Assembly (NCBI GenBank): GCA_947627825.1
Contig: CANQXO010000010.1
Span: forward strand, 1-26,598
Source of the DNA: an uncultured Clostridia bacterium
Lineage (GTDB): Bacteria > Bacillota_A > Clostridia > TANB77 > CAG-508
Direction: 5' to 3'
DNA length: 26,598 nucleotides
The position numbers and the translations under genes were made by a program. Position 1 is the stretch's first letter, and every line of letters begins with the position of its first letter. The notes beneath the pieces are model-generated. The model searched no databases. It worked only from the letters and a program-made list of their open reading frames with translations, and had not been told where the DNA came from. This document shows positions 16,610-24,972 of this stretch, one piece after another.

Positions 16610-19162
16610 TTATTCTGTTCTTAAACTCTTAACTGGGTCTTGTTTGCTTGCCATCTTCGATGGAATTAGTCCAGCAATTATAGTTAATATCATACTTATA
16701 ATTACTAATATAACTCCTCCCATTAGCGGTAAATGACTTAAATTATTTACATCTGCAACTTTGGCAATAACAAGGTTTATTGGTATATTAAGCAGAATAG
16801 TTATTACAATTCCAATTAGTCCTGCAAATAATCCAACAATAAAGGTTTCTGCATTAAAGACTCTTGATACATCTTTCTTAGATGCACCTATTGCCCTTAA
16901 GATTCCTATTTCTTTAGTTCTTTCTAATACAGAAATGTATGTTATAATTCCTATCATAATGCTTGAAACTATTAGAGATATTGATACAAATCCAATTAAA
17001 ACGAAACTAATCATGTCAACAATTCCAGTAACTGAATTCATAAGCATTCCTACTAAGTCATTGTAATTAATTACATTTCCCTCATTGCCATCATCTTTTT
17101 GTTTTTGGTTATAATCAGCAATTACATTTTTTATACATTCTTTAGATTCAAAATCTTTTGCGTAAAGCATAATTGTTGTAGGTTCTTCCATATTTACAGA
17201 GCCTAAATCTTTTAGTACAGATTCATAGGTTGCATTTGATTGCTCATTATATTGAGCTATAATTTCTGCTAGTTGTTCTGCTGGAAGTGATTGCAAATAC
17301 ATTTTCTGTTCATTACTTAAATTTTGAATATTAAAATCTTCTGTGCTAAATTCTAATCCTGTAAGTACATTAACATTTGGATTTTCCTTTTGCTCTTTTA
17401 CTATTTCCGCTTCGTTTATTTTATTAATAACATACTCCTCTAATTCTTTTGTATAGAAAATTCCTCCCATTTGGCTAGCACTTGCAGTTGCATCTTCATT
17501 AGGCTTAATAATTCCAACAATTTTTAATTCTTCTGCATTATCAAGCTTGTTTTTTAAGTATTGTTCATCTTCTCTTTTATCTACCCAGATATTATTTACC
17601 TTTTCATAATAATCAGTGTTTAGTAAAAGCTTATATGATAAATTCAAAATTTCATCATAACTATAACTTGTTTCTACAGACTCAACTGAGCCTCCATTTG
17701 TTATTGTTTCATACATTTGTTTAAGCTCATTCTGGTCTTTTATTCCTAAAGCATATAAAACAAAATCACTTATTTCATTGTCTTCATTTACTAATATTAC
17801 AACTTCATTATACTTTTCAGGAAATCTTCCTTTTACAACCTCATACATTTGATTATTTAATTCATCATTGTCAAATATCTTTGACCAAACATCACTCATA
17901 ACAAAATATGACTGCATTTCATTTAATGCCATTCCCATACTTTCCATAACAGTATTAGGATTTACTTGTACAATACCATCTGTAGTATCACTTTTAAATA
18001 ATTGTAGGTGAAGGTCATAGTCGTATGCAATAGCAGTTGTATAATCTTTTATGTTGCTTTCATCTTTTTCAATATAATCTTTGAAAAGCTTTAAATTATT
18101 TGTTTGAACTCTACTACTCATAATAGACATTGTATCGCCTATTGTATTATTTGAGTAAATTCTATCTTTTTCTCTATTTTCTTTATTTTTAATATTTAAC
18201 TCTGTTTCAGTTATTGCAGAACCTAAATCTATTGATGCGGTTTCTATACTTAATGGATAAGAAGTTAAAGTTTCTTCTTGAACTCTATTTATATATTCTT
18301 GAACACCACTTGACAAAGATAATATAAGTGCAATACCTATAATTCCAATAGAGCCTGCAAACGCAGTAAGAGTAGTTCTTCCTTTTTTAGTCATAAGATT
18401 ATTTAAGCTTAAAGATAATGCTGTTAGGAAAGACATGTTTTTCTTTGATTTTTTCTTTGTTTCCTTTTTATTTTCTTCTTTTCCGTCAAATGGATTATTA
18501 TCACCTTGAATTTTACCATCTTTTAGCTCAATAATTCTGGTCGAATATTCATTTGCCAACTCACTATTGTGTGTAACCATTATAACTAATCTATCATGTG
18601 CAACTTCTTTTAAAAGATTCATTATTTGTTTACTTGTTCTTGAATCTAATGCACCAGTTGGCTCATCTGCAAGTAAAATATCTGGATTATTTACTAATGC
18701 TCTTGCAATAGCAACCCTTTGCATTTGACCGCCAGATAATTGATTTGGTCTTTTGTTAATGTGCTCTTCTAGTCCAACTTTTTTAAGAGCTTCCTTTGCC
18801 CTTTTTATTCTTTCTTTTTTAGGTACTCCTGAAAGCGTTAAAGCTAATTCAACATTTGACAAAACACTTTGATGAGGTATTAAGTTATAAGTTTGAAATA
18901 CAAAACCAATTCTGTGATTTCTGTATGTATCCCAATCTCTATCTTTATATTTTTTTGTACTAATTCCATTTATTATAAGGTCACCTGATGTGTAATTATC
19001 CAGACCTCCTATTATATTTAGTAATGTAGTTTTTCCGCTTCCAGATGGTCCTAAAATTGAAACGAACTCGTTTTCTCTAAAATTAATACTAACATTTTCT
19101 AACGCATTTTGTTTAAAGTTATGACTTTCATAAACTTTACTGATATTTTTTAATTCTAACAT
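16610..19162 (-). CDS. MacB-like ABC transporter, ATPase fused to FtsX-type permease
   Basis: 850 residues. Residues 1-225 are the ATPase: Walker A GPSGSGKT (38-45), Gln90 of the Q-loop (FVFQTYN), signature LSGGQ (142-146), Walker B ILLADEP with Glu167, and His198. A charged linker leads to the first transmembrane helix (~264-284), then an extracytoplasmic domain (~290-710), and three more helices in the last ~135 residues (from FVLIGFVSISLIVSS on). KEIGILRAIGAS is the typical FtsX/MacB coupling stretch. Family members move peptides, lipids or toxins from the membrane outward, or convert ATP hydrolysis into a signal. AAGGAGG precedes the ATG. Only 24 bases separate it from the upstream FGE-fold protein gene, so they are one operon, and a VanRS-like two-component pair lies just before them. 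Confidence 0.92.
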   Translation of the reverse strand: MLELKNISKVYESHNFKQNALENVSINFRENEFVSILGPSGSGKTTLLNIIGGLDNYTSGDLIINGISTKKYKDRDWDTYRNHRIGFVFQTYNLIPHQSVLSNVELALTLSGVPKKERIKRAKEALKKVGLEEHINKRPNQLSGGQMQRVAIARALVNNPDILLADEPTGALDSRTSKQIMNLLKEVAHDRLVIMVTHNSELANEYSTRIIELKDGKIQGDNNPFDGKEENKKETKKKSKKNMSFLTALSLSLNNLMTKKGRTTLTAFAGSIGIIGIALILSLSSGVQEYINRVQEETLTSYPLSIETASIDLGSAITETELNIKNKENREKDRIYSNNTIGDTMSIMSSRVQTNNLKLFKDYIEKDESNIKDYTTAIAYDYDLHLQLFKSDTTDGIVQVNPNTVMESMGMALNEMQSYFVMSDVWSKIFDNDELNNQMYEVVKGRFPEKYNEVVILVNEDNEISDFVLYALGIKDQNELKQMYETITNGGSVESVETSYSYDEILNLSYKLLLNTDYYEKVNNIWVDKREDEQYLKNKLDNAEELKIVGIIKPNEDATASASQMGGIFYTKELEEYVINKINEAEIVKEQKENPNVNVLTGLEFSTEDFNIQNLSNEQKMYLQSLPAEQLAEIIAQYNEQSNATYESVLKDLGSVNMEEPTTIMLYAKDFESKECIKNVIADYNQKQKDDGNEGNVINYNDLVGMLMNSVTGIVDMISFVLIGFVSISLIVSSIMIGIITYISVLERTKEIGILRAIGASKKDVSRVFNAETFIVGLFAGLIGIVITILLNIPINLVIAKVADVNNLSHLPLMGGVILVIISMILTIIAGLIPSKMASKQDPVKSLRTE

Positions 19163-19186
19163 TTTGCCTCCTTAATAAAAGCTATA

Positions 19187-20413
19187 TTAATTATCCTCTA
19201 TGGAAATATACATTGCAGTTCTTGTTCCATAGTCTGGGCTCTTAGCAGTAGTTTCATATTGTCCTCTAAAACTTATAGGATGATATTGCCCATTATTTTT
19301 ATGGCTTCCTCCTCTAATTACTCTTACATTATTTCCAGAGCATTCCATTGTTCTTTCATAAACATTTCCTGCCATATCAAATATATTATTGTAACTATAT
19401 TCATCATTTGAGCCAGTTGCATTAACATAGTAATTGTCGTAATTTCCTTTTCCGTCTGATGTACTTATCTTTTGTGAAATATTTTTATCCGTGCTTGTTG
19501 AAAACCATCTAAGTACGCCGTCCCATTGGCAACCCCAAATCATGTGTGTGTTTACTGAACTATTTGTTGCTACAGTTTTGCAAAGCTTATACATAGTATA
19601 CCAATCTTGATTAGCAATCTCGGTATTACCCTTTTTTACTACAGCTACATTTTTATTCAAATCACCAGTTTCATATCTTCCAATATAAAAACCTTTGTAT
19701 TTGCTAACGCTTTTTACCATATCGTTAAATTCACTTTGAAGTTGCAATTTAAAATCGTTTACATCAATTACTTCATCATTATTTAAATCTTTATCTAGTC
19801 CAGCTAATTTTAAGTTTTCCTCATCAGCATCATAAGATATACCGCTTGTTGGGTCTGTTTCAGAATTATTTGTAATTATTTCTGGTTCACGATAACCTGT
19901 TGTTCCTATTCCATAGCCACCTGTTGTTTCAGATAATTTATTATTTTCTGTAAAAATATACAATCTACCTTCATAATTTTCATTACTTCCTGATTGTAAT
20001 TTAGCCATCTCATTAATATCTGCAACTGGTACCCAAACAAACTGATTTCCTTTTTCATCTTCAATAACTATTCCCTTGTCTACCGTTGCAGATGAATCAG
20101 TTGCAATTTTAAATCCTTTTGGGATTACAACTTCTTCTTCATTTATATCTGTTAGAGTAGTTGTTGAACTATAGAATTCTCCTTCTTCTCTTGCAATTGT
20201 AATTTGCGATTCTTCATCTACTTCGTTTTTATCAATCAAACTATAATTTCCACTATTTCCATCATTCCCAGTGCCATTGATTACCTGATTGGTTGGATTT
20301 TTACCTTCCTTTACTATGGAAACTATCATCAATACATTAACAATTATTGCTATAATTATGGCAATTACCAATACAATTTCAACTACCAAAATTCCTTTTT
20401 GATTATTTTTCAT
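19187..20413 (-). CDS. Prepilin-like surface protein with FGE-sulfatase (C-type-lectin-like) domain
   Basis: 408 residues. The N-terminus resembles a type IV prepilin: short basic leader ending in KG, then ILVVEIVLVIAI, with Glu12 at mature position 5, the residue usually needed for pilin assembly. A Gly/Asn-rich linker follows. DLNNDEVIDVND (209-220) looks like a dockerin/EF-type calcium loop. The C-terminal part (~225-400) is a formylglycine-generating-enzyme-like fold: GFYIGRYETG, NIFDMAGNVYERTMECSG, VIRGGSHKNNG. The catalytic cysteines of true FGE enzymes are absent, so it is probably a binding module. GNQFVWVP and the GFYI.RYE.G motif are shared with the 463-residue paralogue at 23371-24762. 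GAGG precedes the ATG; it has its own promoter and is co-transcribed with the ABC transporter. Confidence 0.82.
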   Translation of the reverse strand: MKNNQKGILVVEIVLVIAIIIAIIVNVLMIVSIVKEGKNPTNQVINGTGNDGNSGNYSLIDKNEVDEESQITIAREEGEFYSSTTTLTDINEEEVVIPKGFKIATDSSATVDKGIVIEDEKGNQFVWVPVADINEMAKLQSGSNENYEGRLYIFTENNKLSETTGGYGIGTTGYREPEIITNNSETDPTSGISYDADEENLKLAGLDKDLNNDEVIDVNDFKLQLQSEFNDMVKSVSKYKGFYIGRYETGDLNKNVAVVKKGNTEIANQDWYTMYKLCKTVATNSSVNTHMIWGCQWDGVLRWFSTSTDKNISQKISTSDGKGNYDNYYVNATGSNDEYSYNNIFDMAGNVYERTMECSGNNVRVIRGGSHKNNGQYHPISFRGQYETTAKSPDYGTRTAMYISIEDN

Positions 20414-20448
20414 AAGTTACCTCTTTAAACATATTTTTAAACAAATAC

Positions 20449-20477
20449 ATTATATATTATATGCAATTGCAAGTCAA
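20449..20477 (-). promoter_or_regulatory. Sigma-A promoter of the FGE-fold protein/ABC transporter operon
   Basis: On the minus strand TTGACT (20472-20477), 17 bases, TATAAT (20449-20454), in the 75-base gap after the histidine kinase gene. The two downstream genes can therefore be expressed separately from the regulator genes. Confidence 0.75.
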
Positions 20478-20488
20478 GAAAAGTAATA

Positions 20489-21604
20489 TTAAAGATTTAT
20501 TACAAATTCAATAAATTCATCGTCATTTTTTACCTTGATAGTTCCACCATGTAATTCTATAATTTGTTTTGTTATTGCTAGACCCAAACCTGCTCCTCCA
20601 TTTGTGCTGTTTCTAGCCTCATTTGCCCTATAAAATTGTTCAAATATTTTGTCTAATTTGTATTTAGGAATTTTATTACACTTGTTTTTAAAACTTATTA
20701 ATATCTTGCCATCAGTTTGACTTATATTTATAAATATTTTACTATCATTATAACTATAATTAATAGCATTTTTTATCAAATTCTCAAACGCTCTAGCAAG
20801 TTTATCTCCATCACCATTATATTTAAGCTCTTTAGGTTTATTTATTTCAACTTCTAATTTTTTATCCTCTAGCATTGGATAACATTCTTCTAAAAGTTGG
20901 TCAAACAAGTAAGACAAATCTATCTCACTTTTATTTATTGGTATATCTTGAAGATTATACCTCGTTATATCAAAAAATTGATTTGTTAAATCTTCTAATC
21001 TTAAAGCCTTGTCTAAAGCAATTTTTGTATATTTTCTTTTTAATTTTTCAGGAATATCACTTTCATCATTAATCAAACTCAAATATCCAATTACAGATGT
21101 AAGCGGAGTTTTCAAATCATGTGCCATATACATTATTAAGTTATTCTTTTTCTGGACTGCATTTTTGGCTTCATTTTGACTTTTAATTAAATCTATTCTT
21201 ATTTTGTTTATTCTGTTTTCTAGTGGAAGCAAATCACTAGATAGTTTAATTTCTTCTTCTGGTCTTTTTAGAATTGTGTCCATCGCAATAATTGTTTCAA
21301 TTATCGTGTTATTCATTTTTCTTATTACCAAAAATGAAATAACAATAAATATAGCTAATGCTGAAAATATTAGTATCAGCTTTTTATTAGCTACAAGTTC
21401 AAGATATACCATTCTGCCTAGATATTGACTTGCAATTTCAGCCAAGTCATCATTTAAAAGATTATCAATAAAAAATAAAAATATTAAATAAACAAATACT
21501 GTCCATAATGCAATTTTTATTGTTGCTTTTATAGCTAGATTGTTTTTTATTCTTTTCAGTTCATTATTTGATTTTGCCCTTAATTCTATTTCTTCATCAT
21601 TCAT
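20489..21604 (-). CDS. Sensor histidine kinase (VanS-like)
   Basis: 371 residues. Two transmembrane helices (~28-47 and ~75-96) enclose a short outer loop of about 27 residues, typical of kinases that sense stress at the membrane rather than a soluble ligand. The dimerisation helix carries His162 in MAHDLKTPLTS. The ATPase domain has the N box ENLIKNA (275-281) and the G box NGGAGLGLAI (335-344), then ELHGGTIKV. It autophosphorylates His162 and passes the phosphate to the response regulator encoded just upstream. The start has a modest AAAGG site. The 87-base gap to the regulator contains repeated TTTAACTT units. A prepilin-like protein and a MacB-like exporter follow, suggesting an envelope-stress or antimicrobial response. 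Confidence 0.92.
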   Translation of the reverse strand: MNDEEIELRAKSNNELKRIKNNLAIKATIKIALWTVFVYLIFLFFIDNLLNDDLAEIASQYLGRMVYLELVANKKLILIFSALAIFIVISFLVIRKMNNTIIETIIAMDTILKRPEEEIKLSSDLLPLENRINKIRIDLIKSQNEAKNAVQKKNNLIMYMAHDLKTPLTSVIGYLSLINDESDIPEKLKRKYTKIALDKALRLEDLTNQFFDITRYNLQDIPINKSEIDLSYLFDQLLEECYPMLEDKKLEVEINKPKELKYNGDGDKLARAFENLIKNAINYSYNDSKIFINISQTDGKILISFKNKCNKIPKYKLDKIFEQFYRANEARNSTNGGAGLGLAITKQIIELHGGTIKVKNDDEFIEFVINL

Positions 21605-21691
21605 TTTATCAGCTACCTTTCGCTTTTTTACATCATTTTTTTAACTTTATTTAACTTTTTAATTCTTCTTTAACTTTTTTAATTTTTCTTA

Positions 21692-22378
21692 TCAATCAAT
21701 TTTGTATCCGACTCCCCAAACTGTTTTTATAAATTTAGGCTTTTTTGTGTTTTCATTTAATTTTTCTCTAATTCTTCTAATGTGCACCATTACTGTATTA
21801 TTACTGTCAAAATATTTTTCTTTCCATACTGTTTCAAATAATTGCTCAGAGCTTACAACCACTCCTCTATTGCTTGCCAAGTAAAGTAGTATATCAAATT
21901 CTATTGGTGTTAAATCAACTTCTTTTTCATATAGCAAACATTTATGCCTTTGTTTATCTATCACCAATCCATCAATTTCAATTAAATCTTCATCACTTTC
22001 TTTTTTATCATTATATTTTATATATCTCCTTAGTGCTGATTTAACCCTTGCCACTAACTCAAGTGGGTTAAAAGGTTTTGTTATATAATCATCTGCTCCA
22101 ATGGTAAGTCCTAATATTTTGTCCTTGTCTTCTATTTTTGCGGTCAACATTATAATTGGAAAATTAAGACCTTTTTCTCTTATATATTTGCATATATCAA
22201 AACCATCTACATCTTCAATCATTACATCAAGTATTGCCATATCAAGCTCTACACTATCAATACACTCAAGAGCTTGTTTAGAATTATAAAATTTATAAAT
22301 ATTATAATTTTCATTTTTTAAATAAAGTTCTACTAAATCTGCAATTTCTTTTTCATCGTCTAACACTAAAATATTCAT
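21692..22378 (-). CDS. Response regulator, OmpR/PhoB family (VanR-like)
   Basis: 228 residues. The receiver domain (1-~120) has the acidic pair Asp7-Asp8, phosphoacceptor Asp51 (MAILDVMIED), Thr79 and Lys101 (DDYITKPFNP). The C-terminal winged helix (~130-228) has the family pattern LTPIEFDILLYLASN, then DSNNTVMVHIRRIREKL and VWGVGYKID. It binds tandem direct repeats as a dimer once phosphorylated by the partner kinase downstream. The start has a weak AAGGAAG site 8 bases away. The promoter has a good extended -10 (22403-22410) but no -35, and two direct repeats lie between it and the divergent C39 gene. That suggests autoregulation. Confidence 0.94.
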   Translation of the reverse strand: MNILVLDDEKEIADLVELYLKNENYNIYKFYNSKQALECIDSVELDMAILDVMIEDVDGFDICKYIREKGLNFPIIMLTAKIEDKDKILGLTIGADDYITKPFNPLELVARVKSALRRYIKYNDKKESDEDLIEIDGLVIDKQRHKCLLYEKEVDLTPIEFDILLYLASNRGVVVSSEQLFETVWKEKYFDSNNTVMVHIRRIREKLNENTKKPKFIKTVWGVGYKID

Positions 22379-22402
22379 ATTTCATTCTTCCTTTTGATTA
22401 AA

Positions 22403-22410
22403 ATTATACC
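22403..22410 (-). promoter_or_regulatory. Extended -10 of the response regulator operon
   Basis: On the minus strand TGG followed by TATAAT (22403-22408), about 25 bases before the ATG at 22378. There is no recognisable -35 hexamer, consistent with dependence on an activator. Confidence 0.55.
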
Positions 22411-22442
22411 ACAATCTTTCTTTTTTTCTACTTAATATAGCA

Positions 22443-22461
22443 AATTTAAGAAAAATTTAAG
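22443..22461. promoter_or_regulatory. Direct repeats, possible response-regulator binding site
   Basis: AATTTAAG occurs at 22443-22450 and again at 22454-22461, an 11-base period as expected for OmpR/PhoB-family sites. It lies between the divergent regulator and C39-peptidase promoters, both of which lack a -35. The repeats are visible; binding is inferred. Confidence 0.45.
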
Positions 22462-22515
22462 ATTTTATTAAATAATTCTTAAAACAGTTTTTTATCGCAA
22501 AAGTTAAAATAATCA

Positions 22516-22521
22516 TATAGT
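22516..22521 (+). promoter_or_regulatory. Possible -10 of the C39-like peptidase gene
   Basis: TATAGT 19 bases before the ATG at 22541, without a -35 at the right distance. The following AGGAGG is strong. It could need the neighbouring response regulator. Confidence 0.35.
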
Positions 22522-22540
22522 AATTTTAGGAGGAATTTTT

Positions 22541-23290
22541 ATGAAAGCAAAAATTAGAGTAAAAAGAATAATTTTAATATTAATAGTAGTCTTTTCGGCA
22601 ATTTTTATATTTAAAAATTTTGGCTTTGATTTTAAGCACAAATTGGACAGCTATTCTCCAAATTTGACAACTAATGAAGCGGAATACAAAGTCATAAAAT
22701 TAGATACAAATAGTAAATATCAAGGTATTGGGCAACAGCAAGTTTCCGGAAAAGATGGTTATTTTACTACTTTTACAGATATTTCCGGAAAAACTTATAA
22801 AGAGTATAAACAAAATGGTACAGCATCTTGGGCTAATAAAAAATACTGGGATGGTGTAATGTGCGATACTGGATGTGGAATTACTGCTTTATCTATAATA
22901 CTAAGTGGATACAATTATAAATATACTCCAGAATATTTAAGAGATAAATATTATCCTGTACTAGATGGAAGTAATATTTCAAAAGAACTAACTTCTACCT
23001 TTAATATAACTAATACAGATTTTTATTATGATGATGTAAGTTTATCTAAAGGAACAATATTTGAACATTTGAATAAAAACAAACCCGTCTTAGCGTGTGT
23101 ATGGAACAAGCCTAACAATAACAGATGGACTACAGCTTCTCATTATATGGTCTTACTTGCAACTGATAATGAGGATATGGTTTATATTTCAAATCCTAAT
23201 GGACTGACTAATACGAGTAAAAGTTCTGGATGGTATGATTTTAACGAAATTGGACCATATATTGCAAAAGCTCTTTTTATTACAAAATAA
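22541..23290 (+). CDS. Exported C39-like cysteine peptidase family protein
   Basis: 249 residues. Residues ~9-25 are a hydrophobic signal anchor after a basic start (MKAKIRVKR), so the domain faces outward. The C39-like papain fold spans ~90-245. It has CDTGCGITALS with the likely nucleophile Cys112 (Cys108 nearby), ASHYMVLLA with His201, and YISNPNG with Asn218 as the third catalytic residue. Gln65-Gln67 could supply the oxyanion glutamine. Stand-alone proteins of this type are mostly uncharacterised surface peptidases or peptidase-like proteins; no ATPase or permease is fused, unlike bacteriocin exporters. AGGAGG lies 7 bases before the ATG. It is divergent from the response regulator and may be controlled by it. 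Confidence 0.82.
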   Translation: MKAKIRVKRIILILIVVFSAIFIFKNFGFDFKHKLDSYSPNLTTNEAEYKVIKLDTNSKYQGIGQQQVSGKDGYFTTFTDISGKTYKEYKQNGTASWANKKYWDGVMCDTGCGITALSIILSGYNYKYTPEYLRDKYYPVLDGSNISKELTSTFNITNTDFYYDDVSLSKGTIFEHLNKNKPVLACVWNKPNNNRWTTASHYMVLLATDNEDMVYISNPNGLTNTSKSSGWYDFNEIGPYIAKALFITK

Positions 23291-23308
23291 AATATTCAAT
23301 TACAAAAT

Positions 23309-23347
23309 CTTATAAGTATCTTAATTAATTACTTATAAGTATTTTTT
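23309..23347. terminator. Terminator between convergent C39 and FGE-fold genes
   Basis: CTTATAAGTA (23309-23318) and TACTTATAAG (23330-23339) form a perfect 10-bp stem followed on the plus strand by TATTTTTT. It lies 18 bases after the C39 stop codon. The T run favours the plus strand. Confidence 0.7.
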
Positions 23348-23370
23348 AATTGCAATGAAAATATAGAATT

Positions 23371-24762
23371 TTATTTTATATAAAGCACAACACGAAAACC
23401 CATAGTATAGCTTTTAGTTCCAACTGCTTCTTCTAGCGCATTGCGTTCAGCGATTGATCCAATTCCATCACTGCTAAAACTGCCCCCACGAAGAACTGCA
23501 TACTTTGTACCGTCGGATTCGCTATTGCGATATCCATACTCTGTTGTCCATTCGGCTATGTTTCCTGCCATATCATATATATTTTTTAATTTTGTATTGT
23601 CACTTGCTCCTGTTGACATTTCTACATAGTGATTATATTTATAAGTTCCAGTGTCATTATCATAACTATTATACTTTGTACTTGCATCACCATTTGTATC
23701 AGTCCAATTGGCAGTCCATCCAGATGTAAATTTTCCATATTGATAACTTTTCCCTTGACACCAACCTACATTTGAATTATCTGTTTTCTTAGATTTATAT
23801 AAGTGTTCTGCAAATAAACAATTGTCTTCTTTTATTCTGGTTTCCTCTTTGTTATTATCTCGATAATTTCCATGAATAGTACTATCTTTTTCTATTCCTA
23901 TGTATTCTTTTGACATCCATGTTACGATCGTGTCCCATGCTGTTCCATCTACTAATTGACTTCTTACTCCGTAGCCATCTCCGCTATACATTCTTCCTGA
24001 TACTGTTTTAGCATTGGGTTGATTTATTAAATTCCATGTTTGCACTTCTTTTTTACTTACTGGTTTTAAATTGCTACCTATATCATTTTTACTTGTTTGA
24101 TATGTTTTTTGTGTACTTGAAGCATCTACATAAAAATCTGCATTACTTGGTACTCCTGCTTCATATCTTGCTATATAAAAACCTTTATTTTTTTCTACAC
24201 TTTTCTTATTTGCTGCTTCATCTATTTCATCATCTTTCCAATCAGTATATTTTCTATAATAATATGTTCTCCAGCCTTTATCGTTATTTTTTCCATCAGC
24301 TTTATTAGAAGTATCATCCACCTCTTTTACTTCATAGTCATGTTTTTTGTATTCATCTATTGTACAAGGCACCCATACAAATTCATTTCCTTCACTATCT
24401 GCTATTACTACTCCATTTTCTATTAGTTCTTCTTCTTTTACTTTAAATCCTTTTGGCACTGTCATTGTCTTTCCAGTTGCATCTTTTATTTGCTTATTTA
24501 CTGTAAATATCGTACCTTTTTGTATTGCTTCTTTTACTGTACTTGGTAAGCTTTGTGCTATTACTCCATTTAACTCATCAGCAAGCATACCCAAATTTTC
24601 TTCTTCATTTTTCATAGACTCTTTCGCTACATCTGTTGCTCTTTGTGCTTGCTTTATTAATCCATTTTCTCCCAAAACTATATTTAGTGTTACTCCTGCC
24701 AATATTAACATAATTACTATAGTTACCACTAACGCAACGAGCGTTATTCCTTTGTTTTTCAT
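23371..24762 (-). CDS. Prepilin-like surface protein with FGE/C-type-lectin-like domain; candidate diversified protein
   Basis: 463 residues. The leader MKNKG is followed by ITLVALVVTIVIMLILAGVT, a class III-like prepilin helix, but Ala replaces the usual Glu at mature position 5. A helical stem (~35-75) and a linker lead to an FGE-sulfatase-like domain (~113-463): GNEFVWVPC, GFYIARYEAG, NIYDMAGNIAEWTTEY, VLRGGSFSSD and the terminal GFRVVLYIK. FGE catalytic cysteines are missing, so a ligand-binding C-type-lectin fold is likely. The last ~55 codons are at ~42-47% GC against ~27-28% for the part just before, and are rich in NNC codons (CGC, AGC, TCC, GAC, ATC), as expected for adenine-directed mutagenesis of AAC codons. 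GAGAGGAG precedes the ATG. Head and leader match the GLUG gene upstream on the same strand. Confidence 0.82.
   Translation of the reverse strand: MKNKGITLVALVVTIVIMLILAGVTLNIVLGENGLIKQAQRATDVAKESMKNEEENLGMLADELNGVIAQSLPSTVKEAIQKGTIFTVNKQIKDATGKTMTVPKGFKVKEEELIENGVVIADSEGNEFVWVPCTIDEYKKHDYEVKEVDDTSNKADGKNNDKGWRTYYYRKYTDWKDDEIDEAANKKSVEKNKGFYIARYEAGVPSNADFYVDASSTQKTYQTSKNDIGSNLKPVSKKEVQTWNLINQPNAKTVSGRMYSGDGYGVRSQLVDGTAWDTIVTWMSKEYIGIEKDSTIHGNYRDNNKEETRIKEDNCLFAEHLYKSKKTDNSNVGWCQGKSYQYGKFTSGWTANWTDTNGDASTKYNSYDNDTGTYKYNHYVEMSTGASDNTKLKNIYDMAGNIAEWTTEYGYRNSESDGTKYAVLRGGSFSSDGIGSIAERNALEEAVGTKSYTMGFRVVLYIK
23385..23540 (-). other. Candidate DGR-type variable region at the 3' end of the FGE-fold gene
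   Basis: The segment codes for GYRNSESDGT through GFRVV. GC is 43%, 47% and 42% on the three 60-base lines from 23401 to 23580, then 27% and 28% on the next two. Codons CGC, AGC, TCC, GAC, AGC, ATC, CGC and AGC fall at positions typically variable in FGE-type targets, framed by the conserved RGGSF and GFR. No template repeat or reverse transcriptase lies in the window, so assignment is by pattern only. Confidence 0.4.
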
Positions 24763-24785
24763 TATCTTTTGCTCCTCTCAAATTT

Positions 24786-24814
24786 TTATCATTAAGTAAC
24801 TTACTTAATGATAA
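24786..24814. repeat. 29-base palindrome, copy A, in the leader of the FGE-fold gene
   Basis: Two perfect 14-base arms (TTATCATTAAGTAA and its complement) around a central C. On the minus strand it ends 23 bases before the ATG, just ahead of the ribosome binding site. An almost identical copy precedes the GLUG gene (26570-26598). Confidence 0.85.
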
Positions 24815-24945
24815 TTTTATTTTCGAGGTTTTGCCTTTAAAATCAATATTTTGCAGGATTTTTATATTTCAAATTTTCTTTACAAAAAAGTTTTCTTAAT
24901 GTCTTGATTTTGTTTGTTTTTTAGTATAGAATACATATATGAATA

Positions 24946-24972
24946 TATCGTCAAGTTAGTTACTTGACGATA
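24946..24972. repeat. Palindrome, copy B, diverged with paired changes
   Basis: Aligned over 25 bases with copies A and C, the arms read ATCGTCAAG/CTTGACGAT instead of ATCATTAAG/CTTAATGAT, so two base pairs changed on both sides. It lies 28 bases after the 3' end of the GLUG gene. On the plus strand it is followed by ACTTTTTATTT and preceded by TTGATT-N17-TAGAAT (24904-24932), so it could end a very short plus-strand RNA. As a terminator for the GLUG gene it lacks a T run. The rest of 24815-25000 is AT-rich and shows no gene. Confidence 0.7.

Noticed and set aside
23371..24762. FGE-fold proteins as genuine formylglycine-generating enzymes
   Set aside because: The catalytic cysteines are absent in both copies, no sulfatase is nearby, and the prepilin-like head points to surface display.
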